From NCBI RefSeq assembly GCF_005116735.1, contig NZ_SWDB01000037.1:1-64000 (forward strand): a stretch of 64,000 nt of DNA, given 5' to 3'. Every line of letters begins with the position of its first letter. Positions within the stretch are counted from its first letter, which is position 1. Positions 37,756 through 48,100 of the stretch are shown in pieces. A program made the translations under genes and the position numbers. The notes under the pieces were generated by a model, which searched no databases, was not told the origin of the DNA, and was given only the letters and a program-made list of their open reading frames with translations. This DNA is from Thalassotalea mangrovi. GTDB lineage: Bacteria; Pseudomonadota; Gammaproteobacteria; Enterobacterales; Alteromonadaceae.

Positions 37756-38082
37756 ATGATTAAAGGTGGCATGGGCAACTTAATGAAACAAGCCCAGCAA
37801 ATGCAGGCCAAGATGGCTAAAGCCCAGGAAGAAATTGCCAATATGGAAGTTACCGGTGAAGCCGGTGCGGGTATGGTAAAAGTAACCATGACCGGTAATC
37901 ATAATGTCCGTCGCGTTGAGATCGACGAGAGCATGATGGAAGATGACAAAGAGATGGTTGAAGATTTAGTGGCAGCGGCGTTCAATGATGCCGTGCGTCG
38001 TGTCGAAGAAACCACGAAAGAAAAAATGGGTTCACTCACCGGCGGCATGCAAATGCCACCAGGCTTTAAAATGCCGTTTTAG
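37756..38082 (+). CDS. YbaB/EbfC nucleoid-associated protein
   Basis: A 108-residue DNA-binding protein of the YbaB/EbfC family: [21 protein letters not shown] at the start, [19 protein letters not shown] in the middle and a Met/Pro-rich tail. It forms tweezer-like dimers on DNA. In E. coli and relatives, it lies between dnaX and recR; here recR is absent and an integrase follows, so the element has probably entered at its 3' side. Confidence 0.93.
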   Translation: MIKGGMGNLMKQAQQMQAKMAKAQEEIANMEVTGEAGAGMVKVTMTGNHNVRRVEIDESMMEDDKEMVEDLVAAAFNDAVRRVEETTKEKMGSLTGGMQMPPGFKMPF

Positions 38083-38087
38083 TTTTT

Positions 38088-38108
38088 AGCCCCTTAAAAT
38101 CAGGGGCT
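38088..38108. terminator. Hairpin directly after ybaB
   Basis: The 7-bp stem AGCCCCT/AGGGGCT has a 7-nt loop but no T-run. It may be the old ybaB terminator altered at its distal edge or part of the element junction. GGGGCCAAATTGGGGTCAAA at 38129-38148 resembles sequence next to integrase attachment sites, but no matching attR is in the window. Confidence 0.4.
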
Positions 38109-38157
38109 CTAGAGGATAATCAATCATTGGGGCCAAATTGGGGTCAAAATTTGCAAT

Positions 38158-38188
38158 AAAAAAGCTCCGGTAATTACCGGAGCTTTTT
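38158..38188. terminator. Terminator between ybaB and the integrase
   Basis: A near-perfect palindrome with core AAGCTCCGGTAATTACCGG is flanked by A6 and T5 and can stop transcription from both sides. It lies 25 bp past the integrase stop. Confidence 0.85.
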
Positions 38189-38212
38189 GTTAATGGAGAC
38201 GCTAAATGGGGT

Positions 38213-39484
38213 TTACTGTCCCAGCTTTTTGGCAAGCCTATCGACGTAATGGAGATCTTGGTTAGGTATCCACGTTCCATATATCTTGCTAATCATGCTC
38301 CAATCTTTATGCCCCATTTGTGCTGCTAACCAAGTAGGATTGGCACCCACCATTAGTAGTTGGCTTGCGTACGTATGTCGCAATTGATAAGGAGGACGAT
38401 AAGCTAAATTAGCTTTTCTCATCCATTTTTCCCACTGCTTCGAAACAGTTGTGAGTTCCGGGCGTTTATAGGGAATATTGCCTCGGCTTAAAAACACTCG
38501 ACGTCGCGCAACTTGCTCCGTTTTTTGGTTCTTATAGTGAATGGTATCAATAATTGGTGCTAAATGTGCGGTTAGCTCGTATTGATGTCGCAAAACTTTC
38601 TGGGCGGCGGGCAGTAATTCAACTGTTCTTACACCTGCTTTCGTCTTTGCTGGCTTTACATTTGCGTGTCGAGTCAGATTGTATTTAACCCGGATACGTT
38701 TAAAGTCGTTAGATATATCTTCCCATGCAAGAGCTTTTAGTTCGCCGTGACGCAACCCTGTCCATGCCAAAAGTTCCACCATCAACTTTACTCTCGGCAC
38801 ATGGATTACATCTAATAGGGAGCGGAGTTCTTCCTGAGAAAAAGGTCGAACATCATCATCTTCGCTATCATGGTTATTGTCATCCTCAGGTAGTTTCATC
38901 AGTCCGATGGTTGGATCAACGTCTATGTTTCCTCTCGATAGTGATAAACGTAATACTTTGCTGAAGGTATACGTGTACTCGCCTACCGTAGAAGCAGAGC
39001 AGCCTTGGAAATTTCCTTTTTTATTTCCAGATGCAGTGAGAGTGCGAACATCTTCTAACATTTCTTTACTTATCTTGCTGATAGGTTTGTCTAGCAGCCG
39101 ATAGTGGTCTAGCCAATTTTGTGCAGTTTTAAGTTTGTCTTTCAAAGAGTCACTCAGGCTACCATTTTTTTTGGAATAATAGTCGGTAAACGATTCACGG
39201 ACAGTAATTTGCTTTACGTTCGCGTTGTGGTTCGTGGGGAAATGAGTTTTCCAGAATAGCTCGGGGTCATTATTGTAGAGTCCATTTGCTATATCTCGTT
39301 TGACGTTAGCCAGTGTCAACTCCGCTAAAGCGATATTAGCTTTTGTAGGTGGGTAACATAACGACTTCCGTATTGGAAAGTCTTTGTCGGGCAGCTTGAA
39401 TTGAATCCGCAAATTACCATGGTGGACACTAACTCCCCGAGCGGCCCCCAAGGCTTTCTGTTCAGCTTTCGATAACTTTGTCAT
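38213..39484 (-). CDS. Tyrosine-family site-specific integrase
   Basis: A 423-residue integrase. An N-terminal arm-binding part (GVSVHHGNLRIQFKLPDKDF) is followed by a core-binding domain (residues about 110-200) and the catalytic domain with Arg in LAWTGLRHGELKALAW, Lys in KTKAGVRTVELLP, the box LRHTYASQLLMVG (H-x-x-R region; here RHTY) and the nucleophile Tyr in MISKIYGTWI. The HTH protein gene upstream overlaps it by one base. Position next to ybaB and orientation suggest it marks one end of an integrated element. Confidence 0.92.
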   Translation of the reverse strand: MTKLSKAEQKALGAARGVSVHHGNLRIQFKLPDKDFPIRKSLCYPPTKANIALAELTLANVKRDIANGLYNNDPELFWKTHFPTNHNANVKQITVRESFTDYYSKKNGSLSDSLKDKLKTAQNWLDHYRLLDKPISKISKEMLEDVRTLTASGNKKGNFQGCSASTVGEYTYTFSKVLRLSLSRGNIDVDPTIGLMKLPEDDNNHDSEDDDVRPFSQEELRSLLDVIHVPRVKLMVELLAWTGLRHGELKALAWEDISNDFKRIRVKYNLTRHANVKPAKTKAGVRTVELLPAAQKVLRHQYELTAHLAPIIDTIHYKNQKTEQVARRRVFLSRGNIPYKRPELTTVSKQWEKWMRKANLAYRPPYQLRHTYASQLLMVGANPTWLAAQMGHKDWSMISKIYGTWIPNQDLHYVDRLAKKLGQ

Positions 39485-39969
39485 TACATGTATTTCTTAT
39501 AATTGCTCAAGTGAACGTAAATGGCGCAGCCCTTACCTTGTTGTTTCCAAACCTTTCCTTCAGGCATCGGTTTTTTTTCGTGCTTTAAGCGTTGTCGAAC
39601 CGCGGCAACGGATTTACCAAGCAATGCAGCGGCTTGCTCCAGCGACATCCAACCCTCAGATTGAACTTGCTTAAGAGCCGCAAGTTCATTTTCCATTGCA
39701 ACGAGACGCTCCTGAAACCAATGAATTGCTTCAGCGACCTGCATTGACGTATCAAACTGACTTAATTTTTGAAGATTTGCCATTGGGTTGCTACCGCCAC
39801 CGTTACCAAAAGAGGACATGATGCCCGAAGCCTGGGGGCTGTCAAAAAACTGAAAATTTTTCTTTCGATTACCTTTCACTATTCGCTCCATCGGAAATAA
39901 GAGACTGAAGTGTGCCTCTAAAGCGTTTTGCACTCCATTAAGAATTTTTTGATTTTTTAGAAATAGCAT
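39484..39969 (-). CDS. Small HTH protein upstream of integrase, possible excisionase
   Basis: A 161-residue frame. The C-terminal half carries an Excisionase/MerR-like HTH (MSLEQAAALLGKSVAAVRQR, then LKHEKKPMPEGKVWKQQGKG), preceded by a helix with QERLVAMENELAALKQVQ that could dimerise. The N-terminal 50 residues are less convincing, and starts further in (39891 or 39822) are possible. Stop and integrase start overlap as TAATG, so the two are coupled. A role in directing recombination is inferred. Confidence 0.65.
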   Translation of the reverse strand: MLFLKNQKILNGVQNALEAHFSLLFPMERIVKGNRKKNFQFFDSPQASGIMSSFGNGGGSNPMANLQKLSQFDTSMQVAEAIHWFQERLVAMENELAALKQVQSEGWMSLEQAAALLGKSVAAVRQRLKHEKKPMPEGKVWKQQGKGCAIYVHLSNYKKYM

Positions 39970-40190
39970 TTTGCAAGTTCGCGAAGCTTATTGGTTTGAA
40001 GTGATGAAAGAGTAAAAGAGCGAGCGCGCGTAACACTTTTTGATTTTTCACTCCATTATAAGAAATTAATTTTTAGAAATTGGCTTGTTCAGGAGCCGGA
40101 TGGGATATGGCCTGAGCTTATCAAGCGAGTAGAAAGAATAAGCGCGTCTAACACGCTCAGCCTTTTTTACTCCATTAAATGATAGAGATT
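39931..40190. repeat. Diverged tandem repeats of about 119 bp
   Basis: CACTCCATTA recurs at 39931, 40049 and (as TACTCCATTA) 40168, spaced 118 and 119 bp. Between them further matching blocks fall in the same order: TTTTTAGAAAT, GAGCTTAT or GAAGCTTAT, and AGAGYAAAAGAGCG.../GTAACAC versus .../CTAACAC before a T-rich run. The first unit overlaps the start of the HTH gene; the others fill its upstream region. These may be regulatory or recombination-accessory repeats of the element. Confidence 0.55.
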
Positions 40191-40213
40191 TTTAAAATGC
40201 TTTGCCTTTGCGC

Positions 40214-40238
40214 TCGATTGTGCACTAGGCACAATCGA
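40214..40238. repeat. Perfect 10-bp inverted repeat
   Basis: TCGATTGTGC at 40214-40223 is mirrored by GCACAATCGA at 40229-40238 around ACTAG. It has no T-run, so it is more likely an operator or structural site than a terminator. Confidence 0.55.
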
Positions 40239-40425
40239 ATATGGTTGATAATGAAAGTGAATGTTAGACAGCAGTGAGGGGGAAAGCATAGCAATTAACC
40301 ATAACAGTCTTACACTTATCGATACGAGGTATAAACTTTAATGGCTTTTTTTGGGGGGGTCCCTGCTGCTGAAATGGTATTCATTCCCGGCAGTGGCCGA
40401 CATAAAAATTTTGGCGAGAATAAAT

Positions 40426-41277
40426 ATGGCAAAAATCTTAAGCTCGGTTGAACATGATATAGGTGGTTTGTTTGTTAAACGAGTACTTCCTAATCAAGAA
40501 AAGCGAATGGTGGGGCCGTTCATTTTCTTTGATCAAATGGGGCCAGGAGAGTTTCCTGCGGGGCAGGGGATAAACGTCAGGCCGCATCCACATATTGGCC
40601 TGTCGACCCTAACCTATTTATTTGATGGCAGTATTTTACATCGCGATTCATTGGGTAATCATATTGAAATCCACCCAGGGGACGTTAACTGGATGACGGC
40701 AGGAAAAGGTATTGTCCATTCTGAACGAGAGACGTTCGAAGTGAGAGCCAACAAACACTCGATTAGCGGGTTACAGTGCTGGATTGCCTTGCCCGAGCAT
40801 ATGACGGAGTTAGAGCCTGCTTTTGTCCATGTGAAAAAGGAGCACTTACCTCATTACATCAAAGAAGGGGTAATGATGCGATTGATAGTGGGAGAGGCCT
40901 ACGGGTTGAGCTCACCCGTTAAAAGTTATTCGCCGATGTTCTACCTCGATGTCGCAGCATCAAAAGATAGCATGATTGAAAGGCCTCACACGAATCAGGA
41001 AACGGCGGTTTTCCCTATTTGTGGTCAGATTGCCATTAATGGCGAAACGTTTGGCCCCGGAGAATTTGTGCTGTTAGACGATAACGATGAGGAAATATCT
41101 ATGGTCGAAGAAGGCCGATTTATCATGCTTGGTGGTGATAAATTTGAAAAAGTACCGTACATCCACTGGAATTTTGTTGCTTATAGCAAAGAGCGAATCG
41201 AACAAGCTAAAGATGATTGGCGAAAAGGTCGATTTCCAAAAATTCCGGGAGATGCCGAAGAGTTGATTCCATTTTAA
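40426..41277 (+). CDS. Pirin family protein
   Basis: A 283-residue bicupin of the pirin family: GPFIFFDQMGPGEFPAGQG, then the metal-binding HPHIGLSTLTYLFDG, GDVNWMTAGKGIVHSERE and the C-terminal cupin. Bacterial pirins bind Fe(II), and some have quercetinase activity; the role here is unknown. ATG 40426 fits the family start with GGCGAGAA upstream. The frame continues upstream through a T7G7 tract (40346-40359) without family similarity. Confidence 0.87.
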   Translation: MAKILSSVEHDIGGLFVKRVLPNQEKRMVGPFIFFDQMGPGEFPAGQGINVRPHPHIGLSTLTYLFDGSILHRDSLGNHIEIHPGDVNWMTAGKGIVHSERETFEVRANKHSISGLQCWIALPEHMTELEPAFVHVKKEHLPHYIKEGVMMRLIVGEAYGLSSPVKSYSPMFYLDVAASKDSMIERPHTNQETAVFPICGQIAINGETFGPGEFVLLDDNDEEISMVEEGRFIMLGGDKFEKVPYIHWNFVAYSKERIEQAKDDWRKGRFPKIPGDAEELIPF

Positions 41278-41733
41278 AATTTTTGAGTAAGCTTTTATCG
41301 GTTTCAATGGTGGGGACAGGTCTTGAATCGTGAATGTCTACTTCAAGGTGAGATCAAAATAAATTAAATGAAAGCATAGTTGTATACTCCCCTATACAAA
41401 AGAATTCCATTTAAACAATAGACTTTTTTTGCACCGACGTTGGATTGTACGGTGTATATCAAAGTGCTCTGATGCAAAAGTTTTTTTGCATCTTTACTTG
41501 TTGTCCGCTTCCCAATTCTTCAAATTACGTCCATTCACCGAAGACGCGCCCTATAGAGCTTACTGCCATATTATGATGGTTAACTAATTTTGTTGAGCGC
41601 TATAAAAGACATCAAATTCATGTTCATCGAAATCGTGTTCTTTAGGTTTTATTCTGTAATCATATTCACTGTTTGAAAATTAAACATTTGCAAAAATTAT
41701 TTTCCTGATATAGAGTCAAAGTTGATAAAGTTA
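41278..41733. other. Gene-free stretch before the mannan cluster
   Basis: About 450 bp without a supported gene between the pirin and the first LacI-type operator. A/T-rich, with short repeats of TTTTTTTGCA near 41428 and 41486. Nothing else was recognised. Confidence 0.4.
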
Positions 41734-41746
41734 CGACCGGTTCAAA
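41734..41746. promoter_or_regulatory. Degenerate LacI-type half operator
   Basis: The sequence CGACCGGTTCAAA keeps the right half (CCGGTTCA) of the TGAACCGGTTCA operator and lies 44 bp before the perfect copy. It might support cooperative binding. Confidence 0.4.
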
Positions 41747-41782
41747 TCTAGCTTGTTTTGGTTTGCCGGTTTTTTTAGAGTT

Positions 41783-41806
41783 AAAAAATGAACCGGTTCA
41801 TTTTTT
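41783..41806. promoter_or_regulatory. LacI-family operator before the GH26 gene
   Basis: A perfect 24-bp palindrome: six A, TGAACCGGTTCA, six T with the extended flanks. It lies 61 bp before the mannanase start. The central CG and length are standard for LacI-family sites, and the same core precedes two other units of the cluster. Confidence 0.85.
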
Positions 41807-41866
41807 GATTTTAAGAAAGGATTAGCTTTAAAATACTGAAAAACAAAAATAATTGGAGCAAACCAA

Positions 41867-44800
41867 ATGAAAGTTAATACAGGCCTTAAGTCTGCAAAAG
41901 CGGTGTTTATCATTGCTTTGTTGACCGGCGGTTTGGTGGGGTGTGTCGATGAAAGCGAACTTAATACAGATACTGTAACCTATCAACCGGAAGAAAGACC
42001 GTTGGGAGTTTTAGCTGGGGAAGATGCGGAGTATGCACCTGGAAGTACGGTTATCATCTCAGGTCGTTTGACCGGAACAGTTACCGATCAAACGTTATTG
42101 TGGAGCCAGATAGAAGGAAGCCCAATTAACATCGCCGATCCTACGATGGCTGACTTAACCTTTATCGCTCCGAACGTAGAAGCTCTTGAATCTTTTACTT
42201 TTCAATTAGCAGCCATTGGCTCAGACGGTAATGTCATAAATGATGGAGACGGAAACCCTCTGGTAGATGACGTAACCATTACCGTATTTGACCCCGCCAA
42301 ATTAATAACACTTGAAGCTGAAGATAGTTCTGTTGCTACGTTAAGTGGCGCTGTCACTATTGTTGGTGAAGGTGATGAACAATATGTTTCTGGTCACTCA
42401 GGTACTGGCCATACGTCGGATATCACGCCTGGTGATAAGGTATCATTTAATGTCGACTTGGAAACTGGTGGTTATTATACCGTGTATCTTAATTACACGA
42501 TTGGTAGTGGCTACGGCGGAAAAGTCGGACAGGTTATTACCAATGGTGTAACTACTGACTTATCTTTATCTGAAACCGGTAAATTTGAACAAATTCGAGT
42601 CGGTGTTTTTAACATGAACACCGGTACAAATACCATCGAAGTTGGTGGAGGATGGAATTATTACCGTGTTGACAATATTCAGTTATTACCCGCCGCCGCA
42701 CCCGCGGTACCGCTAAAGGTTGAGCCCCAGCTCGTTAATGTAAATGCAAGTCAACAGGCGCTGGCTTTAATGGAGTTTATCGCTGGCAACTACGGTACGG
42801 CAACATTGTCCGGTCAAACTGAATTTCCCCGTAAAACCGGAAATACTTTTGAGTTAAATGACTTTAACGCCGTTACAGAAGCTACGGGTGATGATGCCCC
42901 GGCGATCGTTGCATTTGACTACATGAATTATTCCGCATCGTATCAAGGCGAAGATCCTTCAGGTCTAACCGAAGCTATGCTTGCCCATCATCAAGAGAAG
43001 AATATTATTTTATCTGCACTCTTTCATTGGCGTGCTCCGAGCGGTAATGATGGTGAGGGTAGCTTTTATACCGATGGTACTACTTTTGATGTTGCTGCGG
43101 CTCTTGCTGATCCCAACAGCGCAGAATATGCTGAGCTTCTAAACGACATTGACACTGTTGCTATGGAGTTGAAAAAGCTGGCAGATGCTGATGTACCAGT
43201 CTTGTGGCGTCCTTTACACGAAGCTGAAGGTGGTTGGTTCTGGTGGGGGGCAAAGGGGAGCGATGCTTTCAAAGAATTATGGATGTTGATGTACGACAGG
43301 ATGACCAACACCCATGGTCTAAATAATTTAATTTGGGTTTTTACTCACACCCACGGTTTAAGTCAGGACTGGTACCCAGGTGATGACTATGTCGATATTG
43401 TTGGTTTTGATGGTTACGCCGATCCAGCCAATGATCCCAACGCAACGTTTAGCGGCCAATACTCAACGTTAAAAGAGCGCCACAATGGTAAAAAGCTGGT
43501 TGCTTTGACCGAAACCGGCACGATTCCAGATGTAAGTAAAATGCATGAGCAGAATGCGTGGTGGGCATTTTTCATTACCTGGAATAGCGAATATTGGGAT
43601 AGTAGTTCGGTAATTGGTCCGCAGGGCGCGGATGCCGCAACTATCGACATGAACTATGCCTACGAGGGGCTTGTAAATCTTGACGATGTACCTGGTGGCC
43701 GTACAAAAGTCGAAGCCGGTTTATATACAAGCTTCGAACCAGTCGCACTTGATGGTTGGGAAGCTCAGGTAAACTGGAGTCCGACAGACGGTTTGACGAC
43801 GTCTAGCGATTGGTCTGCTAGTGGTGCGACTTCACTTGCTGTTATTAAAGATATGACTGCTATCGATTCACCAGAAAATATTGTTCTTCAAACGTATCCC
43901 GCAGAAGGTTTTGATGTCAGTAACGCGGTCACTATGACGATCTATGCAAATGCGATTGATGCAGGTATGCCAAATGTCCATGTGTTCGTTAAACATGCTG
44001 ACGGTGAATCTTGGCCTGATCCGATAAATTTAAATTCGGATGGGGTTGCGTTTCCAATTGATGTCAGCGGTATTGATACTCTAACTGGCTTTGGTGTTCG
44101 TTTTCAAAATCTCGACATTACCGCAACCCAAGCACAGTATTTAATCGATAAAATCACCCTGACAGACAGCGATGGCAATGAAACGGTAGCCTATGACTTT
44201 GAACCAGATACCGATGGCTGGCATGCCCAGGTCGCATGGTCAAACGTTTCAGGTATTACGACGTCTGAGGAGTGGGCAACATCGGGCGCTCGTTCATTGG
44301 CTCTGTATAAGAATTTAGCAGCACATGGCGCGGCAAATGATGTGGTACTTCAGAATTACCCTGAAGGTGGCTTTGATGTTACCGGAAAATCGACATTAAC
44401 CTTAAAGGTTAATTCTATCGGTGCTGGTGACATGGTCGATGCACACATTTTCTTTAAAGCTCCTGATGGTGTTGAAAGTTGGCCGGCGGCGGTTGCTATT
44501 GGTGCTGATGGCACTGAGCTAACCATTGATGTATCCCAAGTCGATACCTTGGATGGTCTTGGTGTTCGCTTTAACGGTGTTGATGCGGCTTCTGACAATG
44601 CAAGGTTCTTTATTGACGAGATTCGTGTAGACGGTGCTTTGATCGCTGACTTTGAAGGTACAGGAAATTGGGAGTTTCAAGTTAACTGGGCTCCAGTTGG
44701 AGGTATACAACTTTCTAAAGCGTGGTCTGATGACGGTATGAATTCGTTGTCAGGTATCACCCAGCTGGTTGATGGCGATGACGATATTATTCTTCAGGTT

Positions 44801-45079
44801 TATCCCGAAGGTGGTTTGTTACTTGGTGATGTAAGTACGTTGAAAGTCACGGCATATGTAATGGATGCAGGTGACGGTGTGCAAGTACAACTATTTGCTA
44901 AGGATAAGGACTTCGCATGGCGCGATGGTGGTGCGGTAGATATGGTTGATGGTGGTGTAACCCTATCTCTGGATATTGCTGATATGTCTGAGATGAGCGG
45001 CTTTGGTGTCCGCTTTATGGGGCCGGTAAATTCTGATACGCCTTCGCAGTACTTTATCGATAACGTGGTCTTTGAATAA
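41867..45079 (+). CDS. GH26 beta-mannanase lipoprotein with multiple binding modules
   Basis: A 1070-residue outer-membrane or surface lipoprotein (LVGC, Cys 26). In order: an Ig/PKD-like domain (about 35-140), a CBM35-like domain (about 146-280, LEAEDSS...GGGWNYYRVDNIQLLP), the GH26 catalytic domain (about 290-600) with acid/base Glu 452 in RPLHEAEGGWFWWG and nucleophile Glu 549 in ALTETG, and three related C-terminal modules of about 150 residues starting near 623, 778 and 928 (DGWEAQVNW, DGWHAQVAW, GNWEFQVNW), likely mannan-binding, CBM27-like. It would cut beta-1,4-mannan or glucomannan outside the cell. It leads the cluster behind a LacI-type operator; the receptor gene follows. Confidence 0.9.
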   Translation: MKVNTGLKSAKAVFIIALLTGGLVGCVDESELNTDTVTYQPEERPLGVLAGEDAEYAPGSTVIISGRLTGTVTDQTLLWSQIEGSPINIADPTMADLTFIAPNVEALESFTFQLAAIGSDGNVINDGDGNPLVDDVTITVFDPAKLITLEAEDSSVATLSGAVTIVGEGDEQYVSGHSGTGHTSDITPGDKVSFNVDLETGGYYTVYLNYTIGSGYGGKVGQVITNGVTTDLSLSETGKFEQIRVGVFNMNTGTNTIEVGGGWNYYRVDNIQLLPAAAPAVPLKVEPQLVNVNASQQALALMEFIAGNYGTATLSGQTEFPRKTGNTFELNDFNAVTEATGDDAPAIVAFDYMNYSASYQGEDPSGLTEAMLAHHQEKNIILSALFHWRAPSGNDGEGSFYTDGTTFDVAAALADPNSAEYAELLNDIDTVAMELKKLADADVPVLWRPLHEAEGGWFWWGAKGSDAFKELWMLMYDRMTNTHGLNNLIWVFTHTHGLSQDWYPGDDYVDIVGFDGYADPANDPNATFSGQYSTLKERHNGKKLVALTETGTIPDVSKMHEQNAWWAFFITWNSEYWDSSSVIGPQGADAATIDMNYAYEGLVNLDDVPGGRTKVEAGLYTSFEPVALDGWEAQVNWSPTDGLTTSSDWSASGATSLAVIKDMTAIDSPENIVLQTYPAEGFDVSNAVTMTIYANAIDAGMPNVHVFVKHADGESWPDPINLNSDGVAFPIDVSGIDTLTGFGVRFQNLDITATQAQYLIDKITLTDSDGNETVAYDFEPDTDGWHAQVAWSNVSGITTSEEWATSGARSLALYKNLAAHGAANDVVLQNYPEGGFDVTGKSTLTLKVNSIGAGDMVDAHIFFKAPDGVESWPAAVAIGADGTELTIDVSQVDTLDGLGVRFNGVDAASDNARFFIDEIRVDGALIADFEGTGNWEFQVNWAPVGGIQLSKAWSDDGMNSLSGITQLVDGDDDIILQVYPEGGLLLGDVSTLKVTAYVMDAGDGVQVQLFAKDKDFAWRDGGAVDMVDGGVTLSLDIADMSEMSGFGVRFMGPVNSDTPSQYFIDNVVFE

Positions 45080-45158
45080 TCCCAGGGTAAATATTTCAAT
45101 TCAGCAGTAATTTCTCGCAAGAAGTTCTGCTGAGAGAAAAGAATAATAAGGAATGAAC

Positions 45159-48100
45159 ATGTCCTCTTATAACAATAAATTTAAATTAAGCCTGGTGACC
45201 TCAGCGATTGTTTCGGCAATGGCATTGGTGAGCCAGCAAACGGCTGCTCAAGAAGAAGCGCAGGCGGTTAATACTGATGATATTGAAGTTATCGAAATTT
45301 CTGGTATCCGCGGCTCCTTAGTTAAATCGATAAATGATAAACGCTATGCTGAAAGCGTTGTAGATACCATTAATGCCACAGATATCGGTAAGTTACCTGA
45401 TGTTACGATTGCAGATTCTTTGCAGCGGATCACGGGTATTCAGATTTCTCGCTCTGGTGGTGAGGGCTCTTCGGTCAATATCCGTGGTATACCGCAGGTA
45501 ATGACAACCTTGAACGGTGAACAGATGCTGTCCGCGGGTTCTGTGACAACGGTACAACCAGATTTTGCCGACATCCCATCAACCCTGGTGTCTGGATTAG
45601 AAGTGATCAAGTCGCCTCAAGCAAAAACATTGACTGGTGGTATATCCGGTACGATTAATTTGAAAACCAATCGTCCGCTAGCTTTGGATGAAGGGGCAAC
45701 GTTGTTAGGCAAAGTGGAAGTGGTTGATGGTTCGCTTGGGGATGATACTGACACTAAACTGTCAGCATTTGCTGGCTACAACCTGAACTCTACAACTGGT
45801 TTTAGTTTGAGTTTGTCACACGATAATGTGCACTTGGCAGATTATCTTGTCGGGTCTTCTGGCGTAGACTGGGGATTTAATGCGTCCGAGGCAAGCAATT
45901 TCGTTACCGAAAATGTTGACGCGAATATGGATGGTGACACAAATGACGTTTATTACGCATTTCAGGGACATCAGGCGTCTAATCGTTTCATTGAACGTGA
46001 AAGGACCGGGGTGAATCTATCTTTTCAACACGATTTTAATGATTCATTAAACTTAACTGCAGATGTTTTTTACACTGAAATGGAAGAGCATCAATACCAG
46101 GCAGGTTTTATCGCGTCTCAAGCATGGCAGGGGGTCACGGGGTGGTTTACGCCAGATGCCGGAGGTGCTACACCTCACGAAAATATCGTAATGCAGGATG
46201 GGCAGCTTGTTGAGGTAGAGGGGAACTATTACTCCTTTAACAGTGGTGAATTACAAGCACGAAGAACCATGGTTCATTCGGAAACCTGGGCTATTGACAA
46301 AGAAGCCCTGAATACGAATTTAGAATTAGCTTACGATAACGGTGATGATTTAAGTTTCAACGTTCGTTGGGTTCATGGTGAAGCCCGCAACGACACACAA
46401 ACAAGCTTTGTTGATGCATATGTCAACAGTGGTTCTCAGGTTGGTGCGACATACAAAGGTGCTGGCGGGGAACCAATCAGTGACGTTAACCCATGGGGAT
46501 ATGATGGAGTTCTAGCTACACTACCCGATGGTTCGGAAGTTGAAGGTAGTTATACGCAAATTCCTATTGGTATTGCATATACATCAGATCGGCAAATTTG
46601 GTCTTTGCCGATGATGGATGTGGTTGAGGCCGATGGTTCAATTACTACTGAAGCATTTGGAAGCAATGTTGACCGTTACAGTGTTACTTCGAGCTTCCTG
46701 GATGGCAATAATAGTAATGCGGATCTCGATGTTTTGCGTCTTGATGGTAGTTATAACTATGAACTTTGGGACGTGAATTCTTTTGATTTTGGTATTCGTT
46801 ATGGTGTACGTAATATTGAAAAATCAGCATGGCGCGGCGTAGTTGCGAGAACGAACGCTTATGGCGATGCATTTCTTGCTCACTGGAAAGACTCAGCAAG
46901 TCAGGCTCCTGACACGCTGGAATCGTATATTGACCCGATCGCGTTTACTGACCCGCTGATGGATGGCCGTATTACTCAGATTAGTGATTTTCACGGTTCG
47001 AGTGGCTTGGGCTCACTATATTTTGTGGACCCGAGAGCGATGAAAAATCCATTAGCATATCATCAGGAGGTGTATGGCACTATCGTACAAGCTCCGCAAA
47101 GCTCAGGAACTTATGACTTAGAGGAAGTGACGTCCACTCTCTACTTTCAGGCGAATTTCGCTGGTGACGTCTTTGGTATGGATTACAATGCCAATGCAGG
47201 ATTACGCTATATCAAAACAGAGTACGATATTAACCAGACAGAAACTGGTTCCGGTCGCATATCTACCTTTAATGGTCAGGACTATATTGTTGATGGTGCG
47301 CTAGGGGCTCCAGCTCCTTTGGGACCGCAACTAAATACAGAACGTGATTATGATGATTTGCTGCCAGCCGTTAACTTTCGGTTAAGCTTGAGCGATGAAC
47401 AAGTATTGCGATTTGCCTATGCGAAGACTATGACTAGCCATAACACTGATAATCTTGCCGGCGGTATCACTGTTAACCGCACACTTGCCTGTAATGTTCA
47501 GGGACCGAGTGGCGCAAGCGTATTTTGTGCAACTGGCGCAAATCAAAGTGGTAACCCATATTTAGACCCTTGGCGCTCCAGTAACTTTGACTTGTCTTAT
47601 GAATGGTACTTCTCAGATTCTGGACTATTTTCACTCGCCGCATTTTATCTTGATATTGAATCGTTCATTATCAATACGACAGAAATGTTGCCGGTTCCAG
47701 ACTCCGACGGACAGGTTCGTGGTTATGATTTAAATACCGGTGATTTTACTGGATTGACGCCTGTCACCACAATTGCCAACGGTTCCGGAGGCAGTATTAA
47801 AGGTCTTGAAATTGGTTATCAACAAGGTTTTGATTTCCTTGACGGTTTCCTGAGCGGCTTCGGGGTAACTGCAAATTACACCTACTCACCGAGTGAGAGT
47901 GGCTTTAAAGATTACTACGGTGACGACACGCCTATGAGTGACAACTCTGAGCATCAGTCAAACCTGGCGATTTGGTATGAAAAGTACGGCTTCCAGGCGC
48001 GTATTGCCCATAATTATCGCAGTGAGAAGTTTATGTGGATAGTCAACAAAGACCCATATAAATTTGCTCGTTATCAGGCACCCACTCATTATTTGGATGC

